From the NCBI GenBank assembly GCA_029859505.1, contig JAOUCZ010000003.1:1-46940 (forward strand): 46,940 nucleotides of DNA, given 5' to 3'. Position numbers and translations under genes: made by a program. This document shows positions 18,956 to 29,763 of this stretch, piece after piece; position 1 is the stretch's first letter, and each line of letters opens with the position of its first letter. The stretch comes from Lysobacterales bacterium (GTDB lineage Bacteria; Pseudomonadota; Gammaproteobacteria; Xanthomonadales; SZUA-36). The notes below the pieces were generated by a model. It had not been told where the DNA came from. It ran no database searches and worked only from the letters and a program-made list of their open reading frames with translations.

Positions 18956-20323
18956 ATGAAGCTCAATATCAATAATCAGAAGTTACTGATAGCGGCCGTT
19001 TTTTTTATATCGTCACCGGCGTTTGCCGTTGACCTGGTCGGAATTCATGACCTGGCGATCAAGAACGATCCACAATTGCAGGCGGCAGCGTATCGCAAAG
19101 ATGCGACCGGGGAAAATACACGGCAGGCCTGGGCGAACCTGTTACCAACACTAAGTGCTTCCGGCAACCGTGACTGGGGGCGCCGCACATCAAGAAAAAT
19201 TGAATTTGAAGACCAGGTAGTTCCAAAACAATACAGTGATATTGATACCGAGTTTTACAGTTTTAATTTACGCCAGTCCCTGTACGCACAAAGTAATTAC
19301 GAAAACCTGGATATAGCCCGTGGACAGGTCAGCCAGGCGGAAGCAACCTACAATATTGCTTACCAGGATTTTCTGGTCAGGGTTGCCGGTGGGTATTTCA
19401 GCGTATTGACTGCACAGGATGGTGTTATTTTTGCCGAGGCTGAAGAGAAAGCCCTGCAGAGACAATTCGAGCAGGCTGAGCAACGTTTCGAAGTGGGTCT
19501 GACAGCCGTGACAGATGTCCACGAAGCCCGTGCCAGCTATGACAATGCACGCGCCCGGGCCATCGTCTCCAGAAACAATCTCGCAGATACCAAGGAAGCC
19601 CTGTATGAGTTAACTGGTCAGTACTTCGATGACTACGATCCATTGCAAGAGGTCTTACCCCTGGTTAAACCACTTCCGGAAAGTCCGGAAGAGTGGGTCG
19701 ATATTGCCATGCTCTACAACCCGATTGTGATTTCAGCCCATATGGGAGTCGAAATTGCTGATGCCAACATACGTTTACAGCGTTCCGGCCATTTTCCTAC
19801 CCTGGATCTGGTTGGAAGCATGAATCGATTCACCAACAACAAACGGGCATTCGCAAGTCTTACCGGGGAAAACTTTGCAACCACTGAAGTAAAAAGCGAC
19901 GATAACCAGATCGGTTTGCGTTTATACGTACCTATCTACCAGGGCGGCGTGGTAACTTCCAGAACAAGGCAAGCCCGTTATCTGCTCAATGCGGTTAATG
20001 AGGATCTGGATCAGCAGCAAAGGGCGGTTGTAAGAGCAACAAAAAATGCCTATCGTGCGGTTATTGCGGGTATAGAACAGGTAGGTGCATTTGGCCAGGC
20101 CAGAATATCAGCGGAAAGTGCTCTCGAGGCAACCCAGGCCGGTTTTGAGGTCGGTACCCGTACTATTGTGGATGTATTGATCGCCCAGCAGCGTTACTTC
20201 CAGGCTCAACGGGACAACTCGTTGGCACGCCACACCTATATCGTCGATCACCTGAGGCTGAAAGCGGCGGCGGGCGTATTGGCTGAAGATGACCTGCAAA
20301 AGGTCAATACCATCCTTAAATAG
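18956..20323 (+). CDS. tolC: TolC family outer membrane protein
   Basis: TolC trimers form the outer-membrane duct of type I secretion and multidrug efflux machines. The 455-aa product has a Sec signal (LLIAAVFFISSPAFA) and two similar halves rich in coiled-coil sequence, for example ALQRQFEQAEQRFEVGLTAVTDVHEARASYDNARA and ALEATQAGFEVGTRTIVDVLIAQQRYFQAQRD. Start at the ATG at 18956, which follows AGGAG by 6 nt; the track begins at a TTG two codons earlier. No inner-membrane pump or adaptor genes are adjacent. The following inverted repeat probably ends its transcript. Confidence 0.93.
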   Translation: MKLNINNQKLLIAAVFFISSPAFAVDLVGIHDLAIKNDPQLQAAAYRKDATGENTRQAWANLLPTLSASGNRDWGRRTSRKIEFEDQVVPKQYSDIDTEFYSFNLRQSLYAQSNYENLDIARGQVSQAEATYNIAYQDFLVRVAGGYFSVLTAQDGVIFAEAEEKALQRQFEQAEQRFEVGLTAVTDVHEARASYDNARARAIVSRNNLADTKEALYELTGQYFDDYDPLQEVLPLVKPLPESPEEWVDIAMLYNPIVISAHMGVEIADANIRLQRSGHFPTLDLVGSMNRFTNNKRAFASLTGENFATTEVKSDDNQIGLRLYVPIYQGGVVTSRTRQARYLLNAVNEDLDQQQRAVVRATKNAYRAVIAGIEQVGAFGQARISAESALEATQAGFEVGTRTIVDVLIAQQRYFQAQRDNSLARHTYIVDHLRLKAAAGVLAEDDLQKVNTILK

Positions 20324-20363
20324 ATAAAGGCATACTCCTGGCTAAACCCGGCCATTGATGCTA

Positions 20364-20399
20364 GCACCGTCATCCCCGCGAAAGCGGGGATGACGGTGC
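20364..20399. repeat. REP-like perfect palindrome between convergent tolC and waaA
   Basis: GCACCGTCATCCCCGC and its exact complement form a 16-bp stem around a GAAA loop. The GTCATCCCCGCGAAAGCGGGG core is a widespread intergenic repeat of proteobacteria. It is the compact form of the inverted pair at 31944-32063. Its position between convergent genes, with T-rich sequence following on the plus strand, suggests use as a transcription stop for tolC. Confidence 0.75.
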
Positions 20400-20417
20400 C
20401 TTTGTTTGGCTTTTTGG

Positions 20418-21677
20418 TTAAAGCAGTTTTTCGACTGCTTTTAGCGTTAAATCCAAGGCACCTTTATTCATCTCAACCAGGTCTTTGCCCGCTTGCCCCA
20501 TACTGTCGCGCAATACTCCACTGGTCAGTATTTGCTCCGCTGCTTGTCGAAAATCCTGTTGATTGGTAACACGACGTGCAGCCTTGGTTTTCGACAACAA
20601 AGAAGCTATTTCCCTGGCATTGTCCATATTCGGACCCAGAAGAACGGCTTTGCCCAGCGCAGCAGGTTCAAGTGCGTTGTGGCCGCCCTGATCACCAAAG
20701 CTGCCACCGACAAATGCGACATCTCCACAGGCATAGTAGGTCATGAGTTCACCGATGGTATCGATCACAAAACACTGCGCCTTTTCAGAACATGCCTCAC
20801 CCTGGCTGTGAAGTTCGGTTCGTAAACCGGCGGCTTGTGCCAGTTGTGTTGCACGGGCGAATCGTTCCGGATAGCGCGGTACCAGGATCAACAGGGTGTC
20901 TGGCAGGTTTTTCAATAATTCTACAAAAGCGGGTATCACCACGCTTTCATCAGCCTCATGGGTGCTGCCTGCGACCAGTACCGGCCGGTTGCTGTTCCAG
21001 CGTGATCTCAGGGCAGCACCTTGTTCGTTCAGGCTGGCCGGTGTTGCAAGATCAAACTTGAGGTTGCCGGTTAGCTCAATCGCTTGAGGGTCAGCCCCAC
21101 ATTCGGTCAATCGATCCAGATCATCGGTGCTTTGGGCTCCGATCCAGTCAACCGTTTGCAGAACATCCCTTATAAATCCGGGCATACGTTGAAATCGATT
21201 TACCGATCGTTGTGAAAGACGTGCATTTGCCATCATCAGAGGTATGCTCAGCCTTTGTGCCTGAAGGTACAGGTTAGGCCATATTTCAGTTTCCATCACG
21301 ATGATCAGTTGTGGCTGTAAACAGCTCAAAAAGCGCGAGACGGCTCCGGGTAAATCAAGCGGAATGTAACAGTGAGATATCTTATCGCCGAGTTCACGTT
21401 GTACCCGTTCAGAACCGGTTGGCGTCAGTGAAGAGACCGTGATTGACTGACCGGGATAGGTTTTTAACAATGCCCTGATCAAGGGGCTGGCTGCATTAAA
21501 CTCACCGACTGATGCCGCATGCACAAGTATTCCGCCGGCTTTTACGGTTTTTGGCATAAAGCCAAATCGTTCACTCAGACGGTTCAGATAGGCACGGTCC
21601 CGAAGCCCGCGGAACGCGAAGTACAGCAAAACAAAGGGAGTAACCAGTGTGACCAGTAAAGAGTAGATAAAACGCAT
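20418..21677 (-). CDS. waaA: 3-deoxy-D-manno-octulosonic acid transferase
   Basis: WaaA (KdtA) adds Kdo residues to lipid IV-A at the inner membrane during LPS core synthesis. The 419-aa protein has an N-terminal membrane anchor (YSLLVTLVTPFVLLYFAF) and the GT30 blocks GGILVHAASVGEFNAASPLIRALL and ITVSSLTPTGSERV. The MMANARLSQRS and VFVGGSFGDQGGHNALEPAALGKAVLLGPNMDN segments are also typical. It starts 3 nt after the waaL-like gene ends and is the last gene of the minus-strand LPS group. It converges on tolC across a strong palindrome. Confidence 0.96.
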   Translation of the reverse strand: MRFIYSLLVTLVTPFVLLYFAFRGLRDRAYLNRLSERFGFMPKTVKAGGILVHAASVGEFNAASPLIRALLKTYPGQSITVSSLTPTGSERVQRELGDKISHCYIPLDLPGAVSRFLSCLQPQLIIVMETEIWPNLYLQAQRLSIPLMMANARLSQRSVNRFQRMPGFIRDVLQTVDWIGAQSTDDLDRLTECGADPQAIELTGNLKFDLATPASLNEQGAALRSRWNSNRPVLVAGSTHEADESVVIPAFVELLKNLPDTLLILVPRYPERFARATQLAQAAGLRTELHSQGEACSEKAQCFVIDTIGELMTYYACGDVAFVGGSFGDQGGHNALEPAALGKAVLLGPNMDNAREIASLLSKTKAARRVTNQQDFRQAAEQILTSGVLRDSMGQAGKDLVEMNKGALDLTLKAVEKLL

Positions 21678-21680
21678 TGG

Positions 21681-22925
21681 CTAGGCCGGCTTGGTCTCAG
21701 TTGACGCTGCCCAGAGCCCGAACAGAATCCAGATCAACGAAGACATATAGGTGCCGTAAAGAGCAAAGTGCGAGTTGAGCGGAAACAACACCAGCGCAAG
21801 TGCCAGAGCAAAAGGAAATGCTTCATTGCGCCTCGTCGGTGTCATCTGCCTCCAAAAGCGTAATACCAGCACAAACCCGGCAATCATCCCCAGCAGACCG
21901 ATGCTGCCGGTGTCTGCCATCACTTCAAGCACCAGGTTATGTGCGTGTGTTGCGCCGGATTTACCGCCCGAGTTTTGGATATGCACATCATCTTCAGCAG
22001 CGTATTCCATGTAGGCCACGGGAAAGGCCCGTACACCCACACCATTGACCGGGTGTTCCTTGTACATGATCAGGCTGGTATTGAAAATTGGCATTCGCAG
22101 GTTACTCGCCGCGCTGACTGCAGCCTGGGTGCCCTGAGTAATGGTCAATGACTGATCAAGCCTTGCCTGGAACAGGGGCGAAACCAGGTAACTGCCAATG
22201 ATCGCTGTGACCACAAGCACGGGTATTGATAGTGATGCTTTTCTCAATTCGCGGTTCTCACGCCTGAACATCAACCACAGGTAAACCGCCAGGACCAGGC
22301 CCATTATCAACCAGCCAGCACGCATTCCGGCAATCAGTACCGCGCCTAGCATCAGGGTAAAAGCGGTCACCCAGGCCCAGGCCGGCCAGTGCCTACGTGC
22401 ATGCTCAAGTAATAACGGTGAAAGCATGGCCAGCGTTGGACCGTAAAACTGGTATTTTTGTACAAACAACGCATTGAGACGGTCCGGGTTCATCGCAATA
22501 CCGAACAGATCATTGCCAAAGATCAGCTGCACAAAACCGTCCACTGCCCAAAACACCAGCAGGAAAGAGGTCCAGCGGATAACACGCCAGCGAGCGGAAT
22601 CTGCATGCAATAAAACCGCCATGCTGAGCACCGCGGCCAGAAATCGTAGTGCAGCCAGTGAACTGACCCAACTCTTTTGCGGCAGGAATGAGTCAATACT
22701 GGACACCACCATGGGAATCCAAAAACAAAGAAATATGGGGACAACAATTACACCGACCTGGCGAATACGTTGCCGGTGAACCGCTGAACGGGCTAAAAAA
22801 GGTAAACACAGGGCAAAGGCAGATAGTGGAATTTCTGCCAGTCTGCCGAATGGCAACAGAGCGAAAAAAGATACGGCCAGCCAGCACGGCCAGTCAGCCT
22901 GTAATCGCTTTAGCAGTAGGTTCAT
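21681..22925 (-). CDS. O-antigen ligase family membrane protein (WaaL-like)
   Basis: The 414-aa product has about 10-12 membrane segments and a large periplasmic loop containing NGVGVRAFPVAYMEY and GATHAHNLVLEVMADTGSIGLLGMI, the Wzy_C/WaaL-type signature. Such proteins move O-antigen or a similar glycan from undecaprenyl diphosphate onto lipid A-core. Start at the ATG at 22925; it shares one base with the glycosyltransferase stop (TGATG), and the track start is a TTG one codon earlier. The neighbouring waaA and glycosyltransferase support an LPS role. A polymerase (Wzy-like) function remains possible. Confidence 0.85.
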   Translation of the reverse strand: MNLLLKRLQADWPCWLAVSFFALLPFGRLAEIPLSAFALCLPFLARSAVHRQRIRQVGVIVVPIFLCFWIPMVVSSIDSFLPQKSWVSSLAALRFLAAVLSMAVLLHADSARWRVIRWTSFLLVFWAVDGFVQLIFGNDLFGIAMNPDRLNALFVQKYQFYGPTLAMLSPLLLEHARRHWPAWAWVTAFTLMLGAVLIAGMRAGWLIMGLVLAVYLWLMFRRENRELRKASLSIPVLVVTAIIGSYLVSPLFQARLDQSLTITQGTQAAVSAASNLRMPIFNTSLIMYKEHPVNGVGVRAFPVAYMEYAAEDDVHIQNSGGKSGATHAHNLVLEVMADTGSIGLLGMIAGFVLVLRFWRQMTPTRRNEAFPFALALALVLFPLNSHFALYGTYMSSLIWILFGLWAASTETKPA

Positions 22926-24034
22926 CAATCTTCCCTCTTCACAGCATAATCATACAGGCGCATGGTCTGATTCATGGAATCCTTCAGTGAAAATGCATCG
23001 CTTTGTTTGACCGTGGGCACCTGTTGTAAGAATTCACGGGTTTTCTGTACCAACTCCGGCAGGTTGTCGGGATCAACGGCACCGATTGGAAACATAAGGC
23101 TTAAAATCTCATGGGTACCCCCGTGATCCCATGCGATAACCGGCACACCCAGCGACAACGCTTCCGGTGCGATTCTACCAAATGCTTCCGGCGGATCGCT
23201 GCACAGGCTAAATACAATGCTTGAGGCTGTCATCCAGTCACGCATATCGGTTCTTGCACCGCAGAATGTCAGTTGCTCGCTGACCTGGTGACGTTCGGCA
23301 AGGCCTTCGAGTTCGTTGATATACCGTGAGCCTGGTTTTGCCCGGCCGAGTATGACGGCATGGATATCATCAAATTCTTTTAGCAGTATCGCCAGAAGCT
23401 CAATAAACGTTGCATGACCCTTATAACGGGACAAACGTCCGGGTAACAGCAGGATTTTCTTACCCTCCAGTTGCGGGAACTCCGTGAAGGTGCGCTGTAA
23501 CCATTCGGTTGATGGCTGATAACCATATGGAAAATCATCGCGACTGGTGCCGCCGTAAATCGTGCGCAGTTGTGGGCTATCTTCGGGCAGGTAGTTCTTT
23601 AAGGTATATCTGCGTATGTGGTTGGAAACAGCGATGACGAAATCACCACGCGCCATGATGGCGCTGTAACTGCTAACCGAGTATTGGCCGTGCATGGATG
23701 TAATAAAAACCGGGCGTTTGCCGGCGGGAAGCTTGCGCAGCGCCAGGTAACAAATCCATGCTGGTAACCGGGAATGAACGTGAACGATATCCGGTTGGTG
23801 TTCCAGCAACCAGGAACGCAACTGCCGAATATAAGATAGGGTACCAAGACGTTTTCGGCCGACCGGCCATTCAAGAAATTCTGCTCCGGCTGCATTCACC
23901 CGGTCCAGTAACGGCCCGTTAGCCGCTATAACCGTTACCCGGTGACCGGCAGCGCGCAGGAATTCGGTGGTTTCGACGGCAACCATTTCTGAGCCGCCGA
24001 TCCCGAGAGACACCAGTACTTGTACTACGTGCAT
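22925..24034 (-). CDS. Glycosyltransferase family 4 protein
   Basis: At 369 aa this is a GT-B fold retaining glycosyltransferase. The N-terminal acceptor domain starts VVQVLVSLGIGGSEMVAVETTEFLRAAGHRVTVIA. The donor domain contains ILLLPGRLSRYKGHATFIELLAIL and the E-x7-E type region FSLCSDPPEAFGRIAPEALSLGVPVIAWDHGGTHEIL. The sugar and acceptor cannot be read from sequence; the context of waaL-like and waaA genes suggests LPS core or O-chain assembly on the cytoplasmic face. The stop and the waaL ATG share one base, so the genes are coupled. Confidence 0.88.
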   Translation of the reverse strand: MHVVQVLVSLGIGGSEMVAVETTEFLRAAGHRVTVIAANGPLLDRVNAAGAEFLEWPVGRKRLGTLSYIRQLRSWLLEHQPDIVHVHSRLPAWICYLALRKLPAGKRPVFITSMHGQYSVSSYSAIMARGDFVIAVSNHIRRYTLKNYLPEDSPQLRTIYGGTSRDDFPYGYQPSTEWLQRTFTEFPQLEGKKILLLPGRLSRYKGHATFIELLAILLKEFDDIHAVILGRAKPGSRYINELEGLAERHQVSEQLTFCGARTDMRDWMTASSIVFSLCSDPPEAFGRIAPEALSLGVPVIAWDHGGTHEILSLMFPIGAVDPDNLPELVQKTREFLQQVPTVKQSDAFSLKDSMNQTMRLYDYAVKRED

Positions 24035-24147
24035 GAAGGCAGGTGCGCTAGTTTCGTGTCAAACCTGAAATACAGGTTCGGAAAGCTCACAAGCTGTCAA
24101 CTGCATGGCTGCGGTTTGATGACATAGTGATGCTATATCGAGAAAAC

Positions 24148-24360
24148 TTACTCGTTTTTCAGTGTGTAATGCGTACCACAATACGGGCAAGTGGCTTCAC
24201 CGCTTTCCTCAATAGGAAGAAAAACGCGCGGGTGAGCATTCCAGAGTTTCTGATCTGTTTGTGGGCAGGAAAGCGGCAGGTCAGCGCGGCTTACCTCAAC
24301 CCGTGTTTGCGTGTTTGCATTTGTCAGGCTGTCATCCTGAGCGTCGGTGCGGTGAGTCAT
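24148..24360 (-). CDS. zf-CHCC zinc finger domain protein
   Basis: This 70-aa protein ends in the zf-CHCC domain: Cys32, His43 (WNAHPRVFLPI), Cys58 and Cys61 (CPYCGTHYTL), a zinc site shared with the mitochondrial complex I subunit NDUFS6. The first about 25 residues are polar and poorly conserved. Bacterial members are uncharacterised but often lie beside glnE, ilvE and LPS core genes. Here it starts 29 nt after glnE ends. An ATG with GGA just upstream supports the start. Confidence 0.88.
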   Translation of the reverse strand: MTHRTDAQDDSLTNANTQTRVEVSRADLPLSCPQTDQKLWNAHPRVFLPIEESGEATCPYCGTHYTLKNE

Positions 24361-24389
24361 GTCAATTCCACAAAAAAAGAGAGTGTATT

Positions 24390-27044
24390 CTACCCCAATA
24401 TCTCATCACATAATGCACGAGCGATATCCAGCAGCTGTGTGGTCGCTGTTTCGGCACTTTCATCGGTCAGTGCAGCTTGTAGTCTTGCGTGACTCAGCTG
24501 TGCATATGCACTATCCAATACTTGGTAAGCATTAGCATCGAGCCAACCACATGCATGCAAGGCTTTCAGCTGCTCGCCCACTTGTGTGGAGCCAATCACA
24601 TCGGGGTGCTCAGCGGTATTAATCAGCAGACCCAATTGCACCACAAACTCAATATCGAGCAAGCCTCCGTGTCCATGCTTGAGGGGGTTTGTGTTTCCAT
24701 GCTCACTGCGTAACCGTTCCCGCATGGACAGCACTTCAGCTTTCACCTGGGCCTCGTCACGCCCCCTTGCCAGTACCATTGTCCGAATGGACGCAAAATT
24801 ATCGGCCGTCTGCCTGTCACCAGTAAATGACCTGGCACGAGTCAACGCTTGTAACTCCCAGACCCAAGCCTCTTCCAGTTGGTAGCGCTTAAACGCATCT
24901 ACGCTGGAGACGAGCATTCCGGCCCTGCCATTGGGTCTAAGCCTGGCATCTATACTGTATAGACGACCGGAGGGGGTCGTTGCTGACATCAAGCTAAGCA
25001 TGCGCCGCGCAACGTTGGTGTGATAGCGCTCGGCCGATAGCGGACGGGAACCATCTGACGCTTCAGCTATGGGTTGGAACAAAAAAATCAGGTCGAGATC
25101 TGAATCAAAACCCAGTGCACAGGCTCCCAGGCTGCCGTAGCCAATTACAGCAAGTTCCGGTCCGGGCAGTTCGCCATGGCGGCTTTCCATCTCAAGACGG
25201 GATAAATGCAAGACAGCCTGTACCAGGTTTTCGGCAAGCCGGGTCAATGCACTGCTGGCCTCATATGCCGACATCGTTGACTTCATCACGGCTACCGCAA
25301 TCCGCAGACTGATCATCTGTTTGAAGTAATTCAGATCCTGCAACCTTGTTTCAGTATCGTTTCCACCATCCAATATTCGCTGAACACCTGCCTGGATATC
25401 CTGCCTTGTGGGCGGATATGCACCCAGGCTCGGGTCGATCAATTCATCAAGCAATGCCGGATACCGGGTTACCGCTTCAGCTATACGCTTGCTGGTTGTG
25501 AATAATTCCAGCATGCGTTTGGTGGCATCCGGGTTTTGAACCAGCAGGGAAAGATATGCGCTGCGTCTGCATATCGCGGATACCAGGTCGAGAACACGGT
25601 TGATGACAGAATCGTCGGGTGACAGGGAGTCAAAGCGCTCCAGCAATAGCGGCATAAACTGATCCAGGCGCTGGGATGCCCGTTGGCTGAGTGAAAGCCG
25701 GTTCAATCGTTTAATGAATGCGGACAATGGCTTCCAATCAACTGGATTGGGGTCATCATACTGGCTGTTGTTTCGTAGTCTTTGCCAATAGGCGTTCCAG
25801 GGGCTCGCATCATCAACCGGTCCGCTTGGTTTTGGCAGGCTGTGTTCGAACAGGGCCTGTACCTTGTTTCGTGTCTGCTCAAGCGCCAGTTGGAAATCCG
25901 GCATGTCCTCAAATCCCATTGCCCGCGCGACTCTTAAACCATCATCGCCAGCCGGAACCCTGTGTGTCTGCTGATCGTGCAGGGCCTGAATACAGTTTTC
26001 TGTTTTCCGCAAGAACCGGTAGGACTCCAGTATTTCTGTCACCGCTTCGTTTGACAGCATTTGTAGTTTTCGCAAGCTGGAGGCTGCCTTGAAAATTGAC
26101 GGTGTTTGTAAAGCAGGTTCCCGTCCACCGCGAAGCAACTGGAAAGTCTGCACCAGGAATTCAATTTCACGAATACCACCCGGGCCTCGTTTGACATCAT
26201 CCAGACGGTCTTTACGCAATGCATCTTCGCGGACATTTGCATGCATTTCCCGTAAGGCCTCTATCGCGCCAAAATCAATATAGCGCCGGTAAACAAACGG
26301 TTTCAATATACCCAGCAGTTGTTGACCGGAATCAATATCTCCTGCCACCGCGCGTGCCTTGATCAATGCGTATCGTTCCCAGTCGCGTCCTTCACGCTGA
26401 TAATACTGCTCAAGCGCTGCGAAACTGCTGACCAGTGGGCCGGAATCTCCAAAAGGCCGCAAGCGGGTGTCGACCCGAAAGCAAAATCCATCCGCAGTTA
26501 TTTCAGACAGGCTACGTATGATGCTGCGGGCAAGGCGTGTGAAAAATTGCTCGTTGGCCAAACCGCGGCGACCGTCACAAATGCCCTGTTCCGGGTAACA
26601 GAAAATAATGTCAACATCAGACGACAGGTTAAGCTCACAACCACCAAGCTTACCAAGGCCAATGATAACCAGTTTCTGGGGCAGGTCATCCGGGTTTCGC
26701 GGCACGCCGTATTTTTCTTCAAGCGCTCGGCTGTGATATTCAACCGCAGCCTGTAAACAGACATCCGCGAGGGTGCTCAGATCTGCGAGAGTTTCATCCA
26801 CAACCGCCAGTTCAGTCAGGTCACGCCAGACCAGGCGCATCATTTCCTTGTTTCTGAACTGTCGTAAAGCAACATCCAGCCCGGATTTCTCAATCCCCGT
26901 TGCTAGAAGATCAGCATTAGGTGGGCTTGAGTTTTCCAGTCGACCGGAGGTCTGCAGTGCACTCAGCCAGTCCGGGTGACGGTTGACCAATTGGTTCAGA
27001 AAAGGGCTGAACTCAAGGATCTTGTTTTGGCTGATTGATGACAT
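24390..27044 (-). CDS. glnE: Bifunctional glutamine synthetase adenylyltransferase/adenylyl-removing enzyme
   Basis: GlnE attaches AMP to, or removes it from, glutamine synthetase in response to nitrogen status. The 884-aa protein has two nucleotidyltransferase domains. The N-terminal domain has GLGKLGGCELNLSSDVDIIF followed by RVDTRLRPFGDSGPLVSSF. The C-terminal one has GYGSLGACALGFDSDLDLIFLF followed by SIDARLRPNGRAGMLVSS. It is about 60 residues shorter than E. coli GlnE (946 aa), mostly at the ends, but both catalytic domains look intact. The zf-CHCC gene follows at once. No ilvE is present between them, unlike in pseudomonads. Confidence 0.95.
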   Translation of the reverse strand: MSSISQNKILEFSPFLNQLVNRHPDWLSALQTSGRLENSSPPNADLLATGIEKSGLDVALRQFRNKEMMRLVWRDLTELAVVDETLADLSTLADVCLQAAVEYHSRALEEKYGVPRNPDDLPQKLVIIGLGKLGGCELNLSSDVDIIFCYPEQGICDGRRGLANEQFFTRLARSIIRSLSEITADGFCFRVDTRLRPFGDSGPLVSSFAALEQYYQREGRDWERYALIKARAVAGDIDSGQQLLGILKPFVYRRYIDFGAIEALREMHANVREDALRKDRLDDVKRGPGGIREIEFLVQTFQLLRGGREPALQTPSIFKAASSLRKLQMLSNEAVTEILESYRFLRKTENCIQALHDQQTHRVPAGDDGLRVARAMGFEDMPDFQLALEQTRNKVQALFEHSLPKPSGPVDDASPWNAYWQRLRNNSQYDDPNPVDWKPLSAFIKRLNRLSLSQRASQRLDQFMPLLLERFDSLSPDDSVINRVLDLVSAICRRSAYLSLLVQNPDATKRMLELFTTSKRIAEAVTRYPALLDELIDPSLGAYPPTRQDIQAGVQRILDGGNDTETRLQDLNYFKQMISLRIAVAVMKSTMSAYEASSALTRLAENLVQAVLHLSRLEMESRHGELPGPELAVIGYGSLGACALGFDSDLDLIFLFQPIAEASDGSRPLSAERYHTNVARRMLSLMSATTPSGRLYSIDARLRPNGRAGMLVSSVDAFKRYQLEEAWVWELQALTRARSFTGDRQTADNFASIRTMVLARGRDEAQVKAEVLSMRERLRSEHGNTNPLKHGHGGLLDIEFVVQLGLLINTAEHPDVIGSTQVGEQLKALHACGWLDANAYQVLDSAYAQLSHARLQAALTDESAETATTQLLDIARALCDEILG

Positions 27045-27082
27045 GCGTAGAGTATAGCGCCGGACGACAGAATGGATAGACC

Positions 27083-27112
27083 AAAAAAAACCCCGTCATC
27101 AGACGGGGTTTC
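27083..27112 (-). terminator. Rho-independent terminator of groES-groEL
   Basis: Read on the minus strand, AACCCCGTC and GACGGGGTT form a 9-bp stem with a four-base loop. It is followed by a run of eight T. It lies about 30 nt after the groEL stop and is a textbook intrinsic terminator. Confidence 0.92.
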
Positions 27113-27139
27113 TCTTTAGCTCGGGTATGAACTACATGT

Positions 27140-28798
<1,659 letters not shown>

Positions 28799-28834
28799 CT
28801 AATCCTCAATTCATTCAATACTTAAAATGGGTTA

Positions 28835-29125
28835 TCAGGCTTCAATAACCGCCATGATGTCTTCTTCGCGCATAACGAGCAGTTCTTCGCCATCCACTTT
28901 CACTTCGGTTCCCGAATACTTGCCGAACAGGATGGTGTCACCAACGCTGATATCAAGCGCACGTTTTTCACCGTTATCGAGAATTTTGCCATTGCCTACC
29001 GCAAGTACTTCACCGCGGACAGGTTTTTCAGTTGCTGAGTCAGGAATGACGATGCCGCCAGCGGACATACGTTCTTCTTCCATTCGTTTCACAATCACTC
29101 GATCGTGTAAAGGACGAAGGTTCAT
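28835..29125 (-). CDS. groES: Co-chaperonin GroES (10 kDa)
   Basis: GroES is the heptameric lid of the GroEL chamber. I use the start [35 protein letters not shown] at 29125, giving 96 aa, with GGGAG a few bases upstream. The track start 19 codons earlier lies in the untranslated leader. The mobile loop region [16 protein letters not shown] and the C-terminal [12 protein letters not shown] are typical. groEL follows after 39 nt. A sigma-32-like promoter lies about 120 nt upstream. Confidence 0.97.
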   Translation of the reverse strand: MNLRPLHDRVIVKRMEEERMSAGGIVIPDSATEKPVRGEVLAVGNGKILDNGEKRALDISVGDTILFGKYSGTEVKVDGEELLVMREEDIMAVIEA

Positions 29126-29243
29126 TTGAGGTTCTCCCAAAATATTAATCAAAAATTGAACATTAAACCTTAACGGCTTCACCGTTCAGGTCTGTTATGT
29201 GCCTGTGAAAGCCTCGATGAGGTATTCCGCAGCCTGCATGCAG

Positions 29244-29272
29244 AGTTGGGGATATGCTGTCTACATTTCAAG
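29244..29272 (-). promoter_or_regulatory. Sigma-32 (heat-shock) promoter of groES-groEL
   Basis: On the minus strand, CTTGAAA (29266-29272) is followed after exactly 14 nt by CCCCAACT (29244-29251). The E. coli sigma-32 consensus is CTTGAAA, 13-15 nt, CCCCATNT. The -35 is perfect and the -10 nearly so. The position, about 120 nt before the groES ATG, suits heat-shock control. No CIRCE inverted repeat is visible, so HrcA control is unlikely. Confidence 0.85.
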
Positions 29273-29347
29273 AGCATCTGGATTTGTTTTTTTTGAGACA
29301 CTCGGAATGAGGGGTCAACAACAGGCTCAAGGGCGCTGAAACCGTGG

Positions 29348-29698
29348 CTATTCCTGCGCCTCTGCACAACTTATACAAAGGGTGGCAACGGGGTCTGCTT
29401 CCAGGCGTTTTGGGTTGATTAACTCACCGCATTCAAAACAGTTCCCGTAGCTACCTGTTCCTATACGCTCAAGCGCAGCATCAATCCCGATGATCTGCTG
29501 GCGCCGCCGCCTGCCGGTTTCTACTGACATGGCTTGTGCCTGCAGGGCATCCATACGCGATAGCCGTCCAACCCGGGTCTGGTCCAGTTCAACCACCTGT
29601 TCAGCCTGCTGACCGGTTTCGCCAGCCTCCAGCGACCCGGTTTTAAGATTAATTAATAGTAACTTAAAGCGTTGCAGGTCGCTTTCTGACAAGGCCAT
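29348..29698 (-). CDS. TraR/DksA family zinc finger protein
   Basis: The 116-aa product has a C-terminal four-cysteine finger, CFECGELINPKRLEADPVATLCISCAEAQE (Cys-x2-Cys-x17-Cys-x2-Cys), and a helical N-terminal region. It belongs to the TraR/DksA/YbiI group that binds RNA polymerase through the secondary channel. The N-terminal coiled coil lacks an obvious DksA-type DxxDxA tip, so it is not a plain DksA copy. Start at the ATG at 29698, with GGGAG 8 nt upstream; the track start is a TTG 11 codons earlier. It lies upstream of groES on the same strand, but groES has its own promoter. Confidence 0.82.
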   Translation of the reverse strand: MALSESDLQRFKLLLINLKTGSLEAGETGQQAEQVVELDQTRVGRLSRMDALQAQAMSVETGRRRRQQIIGIDAALERIGTGSYGNCFECGELINPKRLEADPVATLCISCAEAQE

Positions 29699-29763
29699 GG
29701 CCCATTCTCCCGGAATAAAAGTGCCTTTCAATTTAAGTTTCTTTCACTAATTTTATCAAACAC

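Noticed and set aside
24127-24492. 121-aa plus-strand ORF
   Set aside because: Runs antisense to the zf-CHCC gene and the end of glnE; no motif or ribosome-binding site.
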